A stretch of 64,000 nt of DNA. Source: Candidatus Zixiibacteriota bacterium. Lineage in GTDB: Bacteria; Zixibacteria; MSB-5A5; GN15; FEB-12. Shown here one piece after another: positions 52,855 to 61,371 of this stretch (positions are counted from its first letter, which is position 1; the number at the start of each line of letters is the position of its first letter). The notes beneath the pieces were generated by a model, which was given only the letters and a program-made list of their open reading frames with translations, was not told the DNA's origin and ran no database searches. A program made the position numbers and the translations under genes. The stretch spans positions 336,411 through 400,410 of the forward strand of contig JBFLZR010000002.1 of assembly GCA_040756055.1 (NCBI GenBank), given 5' to 3'.

Positions 52855-54088
52855 TTTTCATCTTTTCCAAGATAAAGTCCCCCGCCGTGGCGGTGGCTGA
52901 CTGCTTTAGGTCACCGCTGCGTTTGGTCGAGTAAATTATATCACCTGACAGGCACTTTTTCAATACCGAAAGCAAATCTTCTTCAGAACGCACCAGACCG
53001 CCATAATTGCGCCTTCTGATATACTCCGCCGCTTCATTGACGTTGTAAAGCGAAGGCCCGAAAAGGACCGGGCAGCCGGCCCAAACCGGCTCGAGAATAT
53101 TGTGGCCGCCAATGTCAACCAGAGTGCCGCCGACAAAAGCGAGATTGGCCGCCAGATACAGCTCGTTGAGCAGTCCCAGACGGTCGACAAGAATCATGGT
53201 CGCGCCGTTTTGGTCGGCGCCATATATTCGAAAAGGAATCCATTTGCTGTCGAGAAGTTGCTTGATCTCGTCGGCGCGTTCGATGTGCCTGGGCGCGATT
53301 ATCGTAACCAAATTCTTGTGCTCGAAAGAAAGCTCCTTGTGCACGTTGGCGATTATGGCTTCCTCACCCGGCCTGGTTGACCCGGCCACGAACAGAAAAG
53401 CGTCGCCGGGAACTCCGGCGCGAGAGCGCACGTCGCTTATGATACTTTCGGTCCTTTCCAGAAGGGGCGCATCGAATTTCATATCCCCCACAACTTCTCC
53501 TCGCGAAGCGTCAACCCCGAGTTCAAGGTAGCGCTTGCTGTCGTCTTCGGTCTTGTAGAAAAAGCGTTCATATTTATTCAGGAGCTTTTTCATCACGGGT
53601 CGGATCCACTTGTACTTGCCGAGCGCTTTCTCTGTCATACGGGCGTTGACAAGCACTACCGGGATGCCCCGTTTTGACAGTTCGCAAATAAAATTCGGCC
53701 AGATCTCCGTCTCCGTAATAACTACGATGCCGGGACTGAGGCTGTTAACGGTTCGCTCGAGGGCGGCGGGAGTATCGATGGGGAAAAACGAGAACGATGT
53801 GTTCTTGTTTGTGTAAAGCTCAACAGCCGTATCATAACCGGTCTGGGTCATGGTCGTGATGTGTATTCTGAGGTCCGCATTTTTCTTCAGGAGGTAGTCA
53901 ATAAGATAGCCGGCCACTTTAACTTCGCCCACCGAAGCGGCGTGGAGCCAGACATCCGCTTTCGAGTTTCCCGGCAAAATCCCGAGCCGTCCTTTCCACA
54001 GCTTACTGCCTCCATCGGCGCGTCCTTTGGCATAAAGATAGCACGACCAGTATATCAGGCGGGAGAATGTCTTGTAAAACCAGAGCAT
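52847..54088 (-). CDS. waaA: Kdo transferase WaaA (KdtA)
   Basis: A 413-residue GT-B glycosyltransferase that adds 3-deoxy-D-manno-octulosonate to lipid IVA. An N-terminal membrane-associated segment is followed by WLHAASVGEVKVAGYL (conserved glutamate), TETEIWPNFICEL and FVAGSTRPGEEAII. The donor-binding region VGGTLVDIGGHNILEPVWAGCPVLFGP is the family signature. Whether it adds one or more Kdo units cannot be told. It lies between lpxB (18-base gap) and lpxK (overlap), in the order of the Raetz pathway. Confidence 0.95.
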   Translation of the reverse strand: MLWFYKTFSRLIYWSCYLYAKGRADGGSKLWKGRLGILPGNSKADVWLHAASVGEVKVAGYLIDYLLKKNADLRIHITTMTQTGYDTAVELYTNKNTSFSFFPIDTPAALERTVNSLSPGIVVITETEIWPNFICELSKRGIPVVLVNARMTEKALGKYKWIRPVMKKLLNKYERFFYKTEDDSKRYLELGVDASRGEVVGDMKFDAPLLERTESIISDVRSRAGVPGDAFLFVAGSTRPGEEAIIANVHKELSFEHKNLVTIIAPRHIERADEIKQLLDSKWIPFRIYGADQNGATMILVDRLGLLNELYLAANLAFVGGTLVDIGGHNILEPVWAGCPVLFGPSLYNVNEAAEYIRRRNYGGLVRSEEDLLSVLKKCLSGDIIYSTKRSGDLKQSATATAGDFILEKMKNA

Positions 54089-54106
54089 GTTTTTATTATC
54101 ATCCTA

Positions 54107-55225
54107 CTACTTCAAATAACGGTCGGCAATCAGTCGGGCGGCCCGCTGTGAAGCCCCTTCTCCGCCGAGAAGTTGCGGCACGTGGTTCAACATGGCTTTA
54201 ACCGACTGATAGTACGCCGAGTCGGTGTACAGCTTTTCGAGGGCATCGGCAATCCGACGCGGCGAGGCCTGCCGTTGTATCAGTTCGGGCACCACTTTTT
54301 GGTCGAGCACCAGATTAACGAGCGCAATTTTATCGAGCTTCACCAGTCGCCGCGCTATCTGGTATGTCAGAAACCCGGTCTTGTAAATCACGACCATTGG
54401 TCGGCCGATGATGGCTGTCTCAAGCGTAGCCGTACCGGACGCCGTGAGCACGAGCGTACTATCGAACACGACCCGCCGCGAATTATCGTATGAAAGGGTG
54501 ACGTCCATATCAGCGTAGCCACCCAAATAGCTTTCGTAATCGACAACGTCCTTGATCGCGGCCACGACGACTTTCATTTGATACTTCTTGCCGAAAATCC
54601 GCGCCGCCTCGAGCATGGGCGCGAACATCCGCTCAATTTCCTGCGGCCGCGACCCCGGCAGAAGCGCGAGCGACGGCGGCGTGGAATCAGGAACCGGCGA
54701 GGCAATATATTCATTCGGGATGTCTTCCACGAGGTAGTGACCGACGAACTCGGTGTTGATGTCGTGACTTTCGAAGAACGGTTTTTCGAAGGGGAGAATC
54801 ACCAGCGACAGATCCACCAGCTTTCGGATGTCCTTAACTCTCTTTCTTCCCCACGCCCATACCTGTGGGGTGATATAATAAATGATCGGGATCGAGAGGT
54901 GTTTAATCTTTTTGGCGAGGCGAAGGTTGAAGCCGGGGTAATCGACGAGGATAATCGCGGCCGGACGTTTTTGTTCAATCTCACGAGCGCACGATGACAA
55001 AAGGCCGGTAAAAAAGCGGGCTCGTTTGGCGACCTCCCAGAACCCAAGGACGGCCAGGTCCTGCGGTCTGGCCAGTTGATGCTGTCCGAGTTTGCGAAGG
55101 CGATTGCCGCCCAGTCCGAAAATTTGACATTCGGGTTTTATCTGCCTGAGGCTTTCAACCAGTCTGGCCGCGGCATTGTCGCCGGAGGGATCTCCGGCCG
55201 ATAAGAATATGTCGGTGGTATCCAT
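54107..55225 (-). CDS. lpxB: Lipid-A-disaccharide synthase
   Basis: A 372-residue peripheral membrane glycosyltransferase that joins lipid X and UDP-diacyl-glucosamine. The start IFLSAGDPSGDNAAARLVESL matches the LpxB opening (AGExSGD, here AGDPSGD). IILVDYPGFNLRLAKKIK, YYITPQVWAWGRKRVKDI and LALLPGSRPQEIERMF follow in order, and the end has NLVLDQKVVPELIQ. The start codon follows the MocA stop with no spacer. The substrate could be the usual diacyl sugar or its 3-amino form. Confidence 0.95.
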   Translation of the reverse strand: MDTTDIFLSAGDPSGDNAAARLVESLRQIKPECQIFGLGGNRLRKLGQHQLARPQDLAVLGFWEVAKRARFFTGLLSSCAREIEQKRPAAIILVDYPGFNLRLAKKIKHLSIPIIYYITPQVWAWGRKRVKDIRKLVDLSLVILPFEKPFFESHDINTEFVGHYLVEDIPNEYIASPVPDSTPPSLALLPGSRPQEIERMFAPMLEAARIFGKKYQMKVVVAAIKDVVDYESYLGGYADMDVTLSYDNSRRVVFDSTLVLTASGTATLETAIIGRPMVVIYKTGFLTYQIARRLVKLDKIALVNLVLDQKVVPELIQRQASPRRIADALEKLYTDSAYYQSVKAMLNHVPQLLGGEGASQRAARLIADRYLK

Positions 55226-56221
55226 TTATGTCGGGTTCGCGGTCAACATCCGCGCCAGCGACTCCTTGCCAATCCTTTCAATCTCCAGAGCGACCCTGAG
55301 CGCTTCGGTGGCGCGTTCCAGCGTCACGACCACCGGCCTGTTACCCGCGACAGCATCCAGGAAAGCCCCAAGCTCGGCCGCGAGCATATCCTGACCATCA
55401 TCTTCTTTCTTCACGTAGATGATATCCTTGCCCGATTTGCCGAGCGGCAACCTGAGGCCCTCGGCTGGTTCATTCGGACGGGCCATTCGATATACATCAG
55501 CCTGTTTTTTCGCCAGGTCGAGCGAGAAATAACCCGACTGCTGGAAGATGCGGAGTTTGCGCATAGGGTTGAGCGAGATTCGCGAGGCGGTCAGGTTGGC
55601 CACCGCGCCGTTATCAAATGTCAGCCGGGCGTTGGCGATATCGACGGTTTCAGAGGCAACCGCGACCGCCGAGGCCTGGATATCAACGATGTTGGCTTTG
55701 ATAAACCAGAGCACGAGATCGATATCATGAATCATCAGGTCCAGCACAACCGCGACATCGGTCCCGCGGGGATCGAAGGCTGCCAGACGGTGGGCTTCGA
55801 TGAACGCCGGATGGATATCGAACGTGCTCAGCGCTCGCACGGCCGGATTGAAACTCTCGATTTGCCCGACAGTAACTTTGACATTTTTCCTGCGTGCCGC
55901 CTCGGCCAATTCGGCGGCCTGCTCGACCGAAAGAGTCACCGGCTTTTCTATCAGGCAGTGGATACCGCGGTCGATCAGCAGGGCGGCGATATCATGATGG
56001 TGCGTGGTGGGGACGACAATGGAGACCGCCTCGACCCGCCCGGCAAGCTTCTCCAGAGAAGTAAAAGCCTCGACTTTGTACTCCTCGGCATACCTGGCGG
56101 CCTTATCGGTATCGGTGTCATACAGACCGACAAGATCGGATTGTTCCAGTTGCGAGAGCCATCTGAGGTGATGGCGTCCGAGTGCTCCAACCCCGACTAC
56201 CGCTGTTTTGATTTTGGGCAT
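55226..56221 (-). CDS. Gfo/Idh/MocA oxidoreductase in the lipid A operon (GnnA-like candidate)
   Basis: A 331-residue NAD(P)-dependent sugar dehydrogenase. The Rossmann motif TAVVGVGALGRHHLRWL, the family lysine motif CLIEKPVTLSVEQAAEL and IHDIDLVLWFIK are all visible. Its position directly before lpxB and downstream of lpxA on the minus strand is telling. In Acidithiobacillus, GnnA of this family with the transaminase GnnB converts UDP-GlcNAc to its 3-amino form between lpxA and lpxB, giving amide-linked lipid A. No GnnB-like transaminase is in this window, so the role is a hypothesis. The stop abuts the lpxB start. Confidence 0.85.
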   Translation of the reverse strand: MPKIKTAVVGVGALGRHHLRWLSQLEQSDLVGLYDTDTDKAARYAEEYKVEAFTSLEKLAGRVEAVSIVVPTTHHHDIAALLIDRGIHCLIEKPVTLSVEQAAELAEAARRKNVKVTVGQIESFNPAVRALSTFDIHPAFIEAHRLAAFDPRGTDVAVVLDLMIHDIDLVLWFIKANIVDIQASAVAVASETVDIANARLTFDNGAVANLTASRISLNPMRKLRIFQQSGYFSLDLAKKQADVYRMARPNEPAEGLRLPLGKSGKDIIYVKKEDDGQDMLAAELGAFLDAVAGNRPVVVTLERATEALRVALEIERIGKESLARMLTANPT

Positions 56222-56330
56222 CTATACAAACCTCTTGTATGCGGAGAATTCCGTAAGTCTTCCTGACCCTGAAAATAATGCGCCGGAGCCTCGTAATAAA
56301 GGATTATCTAAAGTCATTCGCCGCGCGCGC

Positions 56331-56870
56331 TCATTTCACGATCTGGATTATCTGTTTGAACAAGTCCCCTTCGGCCACAGTGAGCATCTCAAAAAGCGAC
56401 ATTTCGACACTCGTCATAATCGCGCCGGCGTCTTTCATCCGCTCGAGGCCGAGTTGGTAATTATCTTCGATTCGAGACGACACCGCGTCGCGCACGACAT
56501 AAACCTCGTAGCCGTCCTTGCGCAGATCCATGGCCGTCTGATAGACACAGATGTGCGTTTCTATGCCGGTGAGCAGAAGCTGTTTGCGCTTGAGCGTTTT
56601 CAGTTGCGCCAGAAAGTTCCTGTCGCCGCAGCAACTGAAAGTCTTTTTTACCAGAGGAGCGATTCCTTCGAGAGCCGCTGTGATTTCGGGGGCGGTCCTG
56701 CCGAGTTTGTCGGGAAGTTGCTCGGTCCATATGACGGGAACCCCGAGCACACCTGCCCCTTTTATCATCCGGATCACATTGGCGAATAGCGCCTCCTGCC
56801 GTTGCATCAGAGTGGCCAGCCTGCCCTGAATATCGATAACAACTAAAACAGCATCTTCTTTTCTAAGCAT
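56331..56870 (-). CDS. Isochorismatase-like cysteine hydrolase
   Basis: A 179-residue protein of the isochorismatase/nicotinamidase fold. The catalytic aspartate is in VLVVIDIQGRL, the lysine probably in VKKTFSCC, and the nucleophile cysteine in LTGIETHICVYQTAMDL with the usual cis-peptide neighbourhood. The call resembles YcaC-like hydrolases of unknown substrate. The position between lpxA and the MocA gene in a lipid A block is unusual and gives no obvious clue. CAGGAAA precedes the ATG. Confidence 0.88.
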   Translation of the reverse strand: MLRKEDAVLVVIDIQGRLATLMQRQEALFANVIRMIKGAGVLGVPVIWTEQLPDKLGRTAPEITAALEGIAPLVKKTFSCCGDRNFLAQLKTLKRKQLLLTGIETHICVYQTAMDLRKDGYEVYVVRDAVSSRIEDNYQLGLERMKDAGAIMTSVEMSLFEMLTVAEGDLFKQIIQIVK

Positions 56871-56924
56871 ATTTCAATTTCCTGATTTTCGGGACTACTT
56901 TAGTCCATATAGAAAAGTTTGGTC

Positions 56925-57698
56925 TTACTTGACGATACCCCGGTCGGACTTGCTGATAAAGTCGAGTATCGATTGAACCTCCAAAGTGATCTCGACTTCG
57001 CTGCGTATTCGCTCCAGAGCCTGCGAGGTGTTGAGTTTGCTGAAGAATAGAATTTTGAAGGTCTGGTCGATAGCCTTGATTACTTCGGGCTTGAAGCCAC
57101 GCCGTTTGAGACCAATGGCGTTTATGCCGACCACCTTCAGGGGGTAGCCGCCCACCAACGCGTAGGGGCAGATATCCTGCTGCACCCTGAAACCGCCGCC
57201 GACCATGGCGTGAGCGCCAATCTTCACGAACTGGTGCACAGGAAGAACTCCGCCGAGAATGGCCCAGTCGCCGATTTCAATGTGCCCGGCCAGATTCACG
57301 GAGTTGGCCATGATAACGTGATTGCCCACAATACAATCGTGGGCGACGTGAGAATACGCCATGAGCAGACAATCTTCGCCAATCGAGGTCTCTCCGTGAG
57401 CGACCGTGCCTCGATTGATAGTGACATACTCACGAATCTGCGTGCGATCGCCAATTTTCACCAGGGTCTTCTCTCCGCCGAACTTGAGATCCTGAGGCTC
57501 GGTGGCAATCACAGCCCCGTGCGATATTTTCACGTTCTGCCCGATACGGGCGCCGGAAGCAATGAGGGCCGACGATGCGATAGAACTCCCCTCGCCAATT
57601 TGAACATCATCTTCTATGACGGTGTACGGGCCGACTGTAACCGATCCGGCCAGCTCGGCTCCGGGAGAAACGGTTGCGGTAGAGTGTATATTGTTCAT
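56925..57698 (-). CDS. lpxA: UDP-GlcNAc acyltransferase
   Basis: A 257-residue trimeric left-handed beta-helix enzyme, first step of lipid A synthesis. Hexapeptide repeats ([18 protein letters not shown]) run through the first 190 residues. The catalytic histidine lies in [10 protein letters not shown], and [20 protein letters not shown] and [14 protein letters not shown] are family signatures. I chose the ATG at 57698, which overlaps the lpxC-fabZ stop as ATGA. Upstream frame belongs to fabZ. Acyl chain length and whether the acceptor is the amino or hydroxy sugar cannot be deduced here. Confidence 0.96.
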   Translation of the reverse strand: MNNIHSTATVSPGAELAGSVTVGPYTVIEDDVQIGEGSSIASSALIASGARIGQNVKISHGAVIATEPQDLKFGGEKTLVKIGDRTQIREYVTINRGTVAHGETSIGEDCLLMAYSHVAHDCIVGNHVIMANSVNLAGHIEIGDWAILGGVLPVHQFVKIGAHAMVGGGFRVQQDICPYALVGGYPLKVVGINAIGLKRRGFKPEVIKAIDQTFKILFFSKLNTSQALERIRSEVEITLEVQSILDFISKSDRGIVK

Positions 57699-59086
57699 CG
57701 ATCCATCACCATAGCCATGAAATCGGCGCCGGCAACGAGGTCCTCGCCGACAAAGGCTTTGCCCGACATTTTGCACGTGTTACGTCGGAAGGCGTGCATT
57801 TCGAGCTCGAAACGAAGTTGATCGCCGGGAGTTACCGGCTTGCGGAATTTGGCGTTATCTATTGACATGAAATAGACCACTTTCGTTTGAGGATCCTCGA
57901 TAGCGTTCAAAAGCAGCACCCCGCCCGCCTGAGCCATCGCCTCGAGAATCAACACCCCCGGCATAACCGGATGTCCGGGGAAATGTCCCTGGAAGAACGG
58001 CTCGTTTATGGTGACATTCTTGATCGCTACCACACTCTTATCCGGCTCCAGATCCAGAACGCGATCGATTAGCAAAAACGGATAACGATGGGGCATGATT
58101 TCGAGAATCGATTCGATATTGAAAAAAGCTTCGCTTTTCTTTTTCGTAAACCGGCCCGCGATTTTCTTTTTCTGGTAGAGCTGGCGCATCCGTTTGGCGA
58201 GCTCAACATTGGCCTTGTGGCCCGATCTCGCCGCCAGAACGTGGCCTTTGAAGGGAACGCCAATCAGCATGAGGTCGCCGAGCAGGTCGAGTGTCTTGTG
58301 ACGTACCGGTTCGTTGTAGAAGCGCAGGGGAACATCGTTGATTATCCCGGTCTCCCCCACGAAGGCTTTTTCTTTCAGGTTGAGAGCTTTGCGAATACGG
58401 TCCACTTCGATCTGCCCGAGATCGGAGTCGTAAATAACTACGGCGTTATCCAGCCCGCCGCCCCTTATCAGGCCGGCTTTTTTGAGCATCTCCACTTCCG
58501 AAAGGAAACAAAAAGTGCGCGCGGGCGCGAACTCCTCGACAAACTCTTTTTCGAGATCGACCAGCGAAGTGTACTGCGTCCCGAGAGCCGGGCTTTTGTA
58601 ATCGATCATGAAGGTTATGCGGAGGTCATCGGACGGCGCCACCACCAGATCGACCCCGCGGTCTTTCTCACTGTAAGCCATCGGGGCGTCGATTTCCAGA
58701 TACACCTTGTCGGCATCCTGATTCTCAATGCCGGCCTCGAGCAGCTTATCGACATACGGCTTGGCCGATCCATCGCCAACCGGCGGTTCGTGACTGTCCA
58801 GTTCGACAATCATGTTATCAAGTTGAAGACCCGCGAAAGCGGCAAGGACGTGTTCGACAGTATGAACCCTCGCTTCTCCATGCTGCAAGGTGGTGCCGCG
58901 GGAGATATCGACCACGTGATCGATATCGGCAATGACCCAGGGTTGCTCCGGCAGGTCGGCCCTGACGAACCTTATGCCGGTATCGGGCGGCGCCGGCTTG
59001 AAAGTCATCCGGCAATTAGTGCCGGTGTGAAGTCCCACACCGGACAGGGAAATCTCTTGTTTAATCGTGCGTTGTTTTTCGTACAT
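57695..59086 (-). CDS. lpxC-fabZ: LpxC-FabZ fusion: UDP-3-O-acyl-GlcNAc deacetylase and hydroxyacyl-ACP dehydratase
   Basis: A 463-residue bifunctional protein. Residues 1-310 are LpxC, with [20 protein letters not shown], zinc ligands in [13 protein letters not shown] and [10 protein letters not shown], and the active-site segment [10 protein letters not shown]. Residues from about 320 are FabZ, with [15 protein letters not shown] (catalytic histidine) and [20 protein letters not shown] (glutamate). LpxC deacetylates the lipid A precursor and FabZ dehydrates hydroxyacyl-ACP, both acting on the same acyl pool. Such fusions are known in Bacteroidetes and relatives. It is coupled by ATGA to lpxA. 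Confidence 0.97.
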   Translation of the reverse strand: MYEKQRTIKQEISLSGVGLHTGTNCRMTFKPAPPDTGIRFVRADLPEQPWVIADIDHVVDISRGTTLQHGEARVHTVEHVLAAFAGLQLDNMIVELDSHEPPVGDGSAKPYVDKLLEAGIENQDADKVYLEIDAPMAYSEKDRGVDLVVAPSDDLRITFMIDYKSPALGTQYTSLVDLEKEFVEEFAPARTFCFLSEVEMLKKAGLIRGGGLDNAVVIYDSDLGQIEVDRIRKALNLKEKAFVGETGIINDVPLRFYNEPVRHKTLDLLGDLMLIGVPFKGHVLAARSGHKANVELAKRMRQLYQKKKIAGRFTKKKSEAFFNIESILEIMPHRYPFLLIDRVLDLEPDKSVVAIKNVTINEPFFQGHFPGHPVMPGVLILEAMAQAGGVLLLNAIEDPQTKVVYFMSIDNAKFRKPVTPGDQLRFELEMHAFRRNTCKMSGKAFVGEDLVAGADFMAMVMDR

Positions 59087-59170
59087 AAGTATAAACCGTA
59101 AAACAGGTTGGCTTGAGTATACGCATAGATGGTCTTGGACTCAAGCATTTTTTTGCCGCGGCGCTCAGGC

Positions 59171-59428
59171 CTATATATCTTTTAATGACTTGACCTGCCG
59201 TAACTTACGAAAAAGCTGCACGTATTCACGAACCATTATTTCTTCGGCCTGTGTCATACCCTCCATCATAGGTATCCCAACTCGAAGCACCGCCCGGACC
59301 ATATCGGAGACAGTTCGGTCGTATTTTTCGGCCAAGGCATTGAGTCTCTGTTTAAGCTCCTGTGACACAAAAACGTTAACACAGTGCTCGCCTCTGGTCT
59401 TGCGTACCGGGGGTTTACTCGCACTCAT
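59171..59428 (-). CDS. Small ribbon-helix-helix-like DNA-binding protein
   Basis: An 85-residue protein whose strand CVNVFVSQELKQRLNALAEK and helix DRTVSDMVRAVLRVGI follow the ribbon-helix-helix (CopG/Arc) pattern. A C-terminal helix may dimerise or bind a partner. AGGGAG lies seven bases before the ATG. It is next to a sigma-region-4-like gene, 28 bases apart, on the same strand. No toxin is adjacent, so an antitoxin role is not supported. Transcriptional regulator is the safest call. Confidence 0.68.
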   Translation of the reverse strand: MSASKPPVRKTRGEHCVNVFVSQELKQRLNALAEKYDRTVSDMVRAVLRVGIPMMEGMTQAEEIMVREYVQLFRKLRQVKSLKDI

Positions 59429-59456
59429 TTCAGTTCTCCCTCTTTACTGTATAGTT

Positions 59457-59978
59457 CTATCGATGATATTTTTCATGGCCGATTAAAAGTTGTGGGCTGA
59501 CGATCTTAATCGAATACCGCAATTTCAGCTCGGCAATTACCGGGCTCCAGTTTCGACCCCTGTCCCGCCCGGCGATAACAGCATCGATCTCGCCGCGAAA
59601 AGGGGAAGCGCATATCGGGCAGGATGGATGCGGGGTCGGCCTGATATCGTAACGCTGCGCCACAAACCGGGTCAGGCGCTTTTTGATGGCTCTAAGGGTG
59701 CGACGGTGCATGCCCCGCAATTTGAAAATCGACCTGCCGGACCGTCTTGCGATTTCGGCTATACTCTCCCCCATAAAATCGACGCGGATCACAAGCTCTC
59801 TCTCGGCTTCGCTCAGCGAGCCGAGCGCCTGCCGGACGGCTACGACACACGGGCGGGAGTCATCATCTGCACCGTCGTCTTTATCCAGCATCGAGCGGTC
59901 GGCCCGAAACCACGCCGGCCCTCTTTGCGGGTCATAGCCCAGTTGGACTATCCAATCCTGATAAATTACTCTCGGCAA
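59457..59978 (-). CDS. Sigma-region-4-like HTH protein with Cys-rich C-terminal module
   Basis: A 173-residue protein without sigma region 2. Residues 45-100 resemble sigma region 4 (LGSLSEAERELVIRVDFMG, then ESIAEIARRSGRSIFKLR and HRRTLRAIKKRL). The C-terminal part has a CPICASPFRGEIDAVIAGRD motif, reminiscent of small zinc-binding domains, and a second helix-turn-helix-like stretch ending in HEKYH. It uses a TTG start with AAAGGA seven bases upstream. Probably a transcriptional regulator rather than a full sigma factor. Neighbour of the ribbon-helix-helix gene. Confidence 0.6.
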   Translation of the reverse strand: MPRVIYQDWIVQLGYDPQRGPAWFRADRSMLDKDDGADDDSRPCVVAVRQALGSLSEAERELVIRVDFMGESIAEIARRSGRSIFKLRGMHRRTLRAIKKRLTRFVAQRYDIRPTPHPSCPICASPFRGEIDAVIAGRDRGRNWSPVIAELKLRYSIKIVSPQLLIGHEKYHR

Positions 59979-60201
59979 ACAATTGTCCTTTCTTTTTTGC
60001 CACGATAACCGCGCAAGCGGCGTTTGTCGACCACAAGTGCTTCACTTACAGTTCGTTAGAGACAGTGGAGGGATTATCACGTGATTCACATAATGCCAAC
60101 GGTGCCCGGCGTAAGGGACGGCAAAAGATGGAGAAATTTTTAAGGGAGCAATATTGGGGCCGACAATGTATATTAACCGCTGAGACAAAAGCGAAGGGAA
60201 A

Positions 60202-60978
60202 GTGTCGGTGCACCAAGACCAGTTCGAGCGCATAGAAATTTACGAACCATCAATACCCCAGCCCGACGATAATCAAAGGTTCAAAGAGCGGTTCGGCAAT
60301 GACGGTTTCCGGATCTCTACCATGACCTGGCTGTCGCTTTTGTTCCTCGTAGTCGGCTATCCCCTGATGACCTGGGGTTTCGAAGAAGACCCCACGGCGC
60401 TGCTCAAGCAGCTTAACGAAGGGCTCAGAATCATTGTCCTGGTAGCCACGATAATATTCCAGTGGTGCATTTTCTTTATGCTCTGGATAGCTACCTACCG
60501 CGAGAAAACCGACCTCAAAGGAATCGGCCTAAAGAAGATTCGGGGGATCGATTTCGCGTGGGCGGGGGCGTTCCTGCCCGCGTCGTTCGCAATAATCGCC
60601 GGAGTGGAATGGCTGTTGGCCCAGATGGGGATGCCCATGCCCGGCGAGATCGGACTGCTCATCCCGGAGGACACCTTTGGGCGAATTATATGGGTGGCGG
60701 TATCGTTTACAGCCGGCTTCTGCGAAGAGACCGCCTTCCGCGGCTACCTCATGACCCGTTTGCGCATGGTGTTCAACCTGCAAAACTGGGTTATCCCTGC
60801 CATAGTATCATCGCTTCTTTTCGGCGCCTGCCATTCCTATCAGGGCTGGCCGGGTTTTATCGCCATCAGCATTTACGGGCTTTTGTTTGCCCTGCTTTAC
60901 ATCCGCACCGCTTCAATCTGGCCGTGTGTCATAGCTCACTCCTTGATTGACATCGGGGCTCTGTTTTTCCCGCAGTAA
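60202..60978 (+). CDS. CPBP-family intramembrane metalloprotease
   Basis: A 258-residue membrane protein of the CAAX/Rce1 (Abi) family. The glutamate pair with arginine is in FCEETAFRGYLMT (EExxxR), a first histidine in FGACHSYQGW, and a second in CVIAHSLIDIG (HxxxD), the three motifs that form the metal site. About six membrane helices are present, with a soluble N-terminal segment. GTG start at 60202 with AAGGGA upstream. Substrates of bacterial members are mostly unknown. It stands alone on the plus strand. Confidence 0.88.
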   Translation: MSVHQDQFERIEIYEPSIPQPDDNQRFKERFGNDGFRISTMTWLSLLFLVVGYPLMTWGFEEDPTALLKQLNEGLRIIVLVATIIFQWCIFFMLWIATYREKTDLKGIGLKKIRGIDFAWAGAFLPASFAIIAGVEWLLAQMGMPMPGEIGLLIPEDTFGRIIWVAVSFTAGFCEETAFRGYLMTRLRMVFNLQNWVIPAIVSSLLFGACHSYQGWPGFIAISIYGLLFALLYIRTASIWPCVIAHSLIDIGALFFPQ

Positions 60979-61371
60979 TAACTTCACCGAAAAAACACAA
61001 CCAATTTCGTATTTTTTGGTTCATCTGGAATTCCCCTGCGTCTCGAATTAAGCGATTGATTGACAACGCGATAACCTATTCGCGAGAACATCGATTTGAT
61101 CTAGTCGAGGCCCTGAAAAGGCCGAAACCGAAACTAAAAGCCGCAAAAAACGTATTAAAAACCAGGAGTCAGGCTGCTGTAAAACCAATGAATCCCGCTG
61201 CCTGAAAAGTATATGTTGATTTTTTGGAAAATTGTTACGTTAATTGGCGAAAGCTTAATTGCGCCAGTGATTTATCGAAATCGTCGCCTCGCGACTGTCT
61301 CGGTGTCGAAACCTCGCACTGAAGAGCGACAAAATACACGGTCGACAGACTGTTTTGGACGGTGAGTGAAG
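60979..61371. other. Intergenic region before the DUF4097 protein
   Basis: About 390 bases without a gene, tRNA or strong terminator that I can identify. The promoter of the downstream gene should lie near its right end. Confidence 0.5.

Noticed and set aside
58088-59101. 337-codon open frame opposite lpxC-fabZ
   Set aside because: Antisense shadow of a convincing fusion gene, without motifs of its own.
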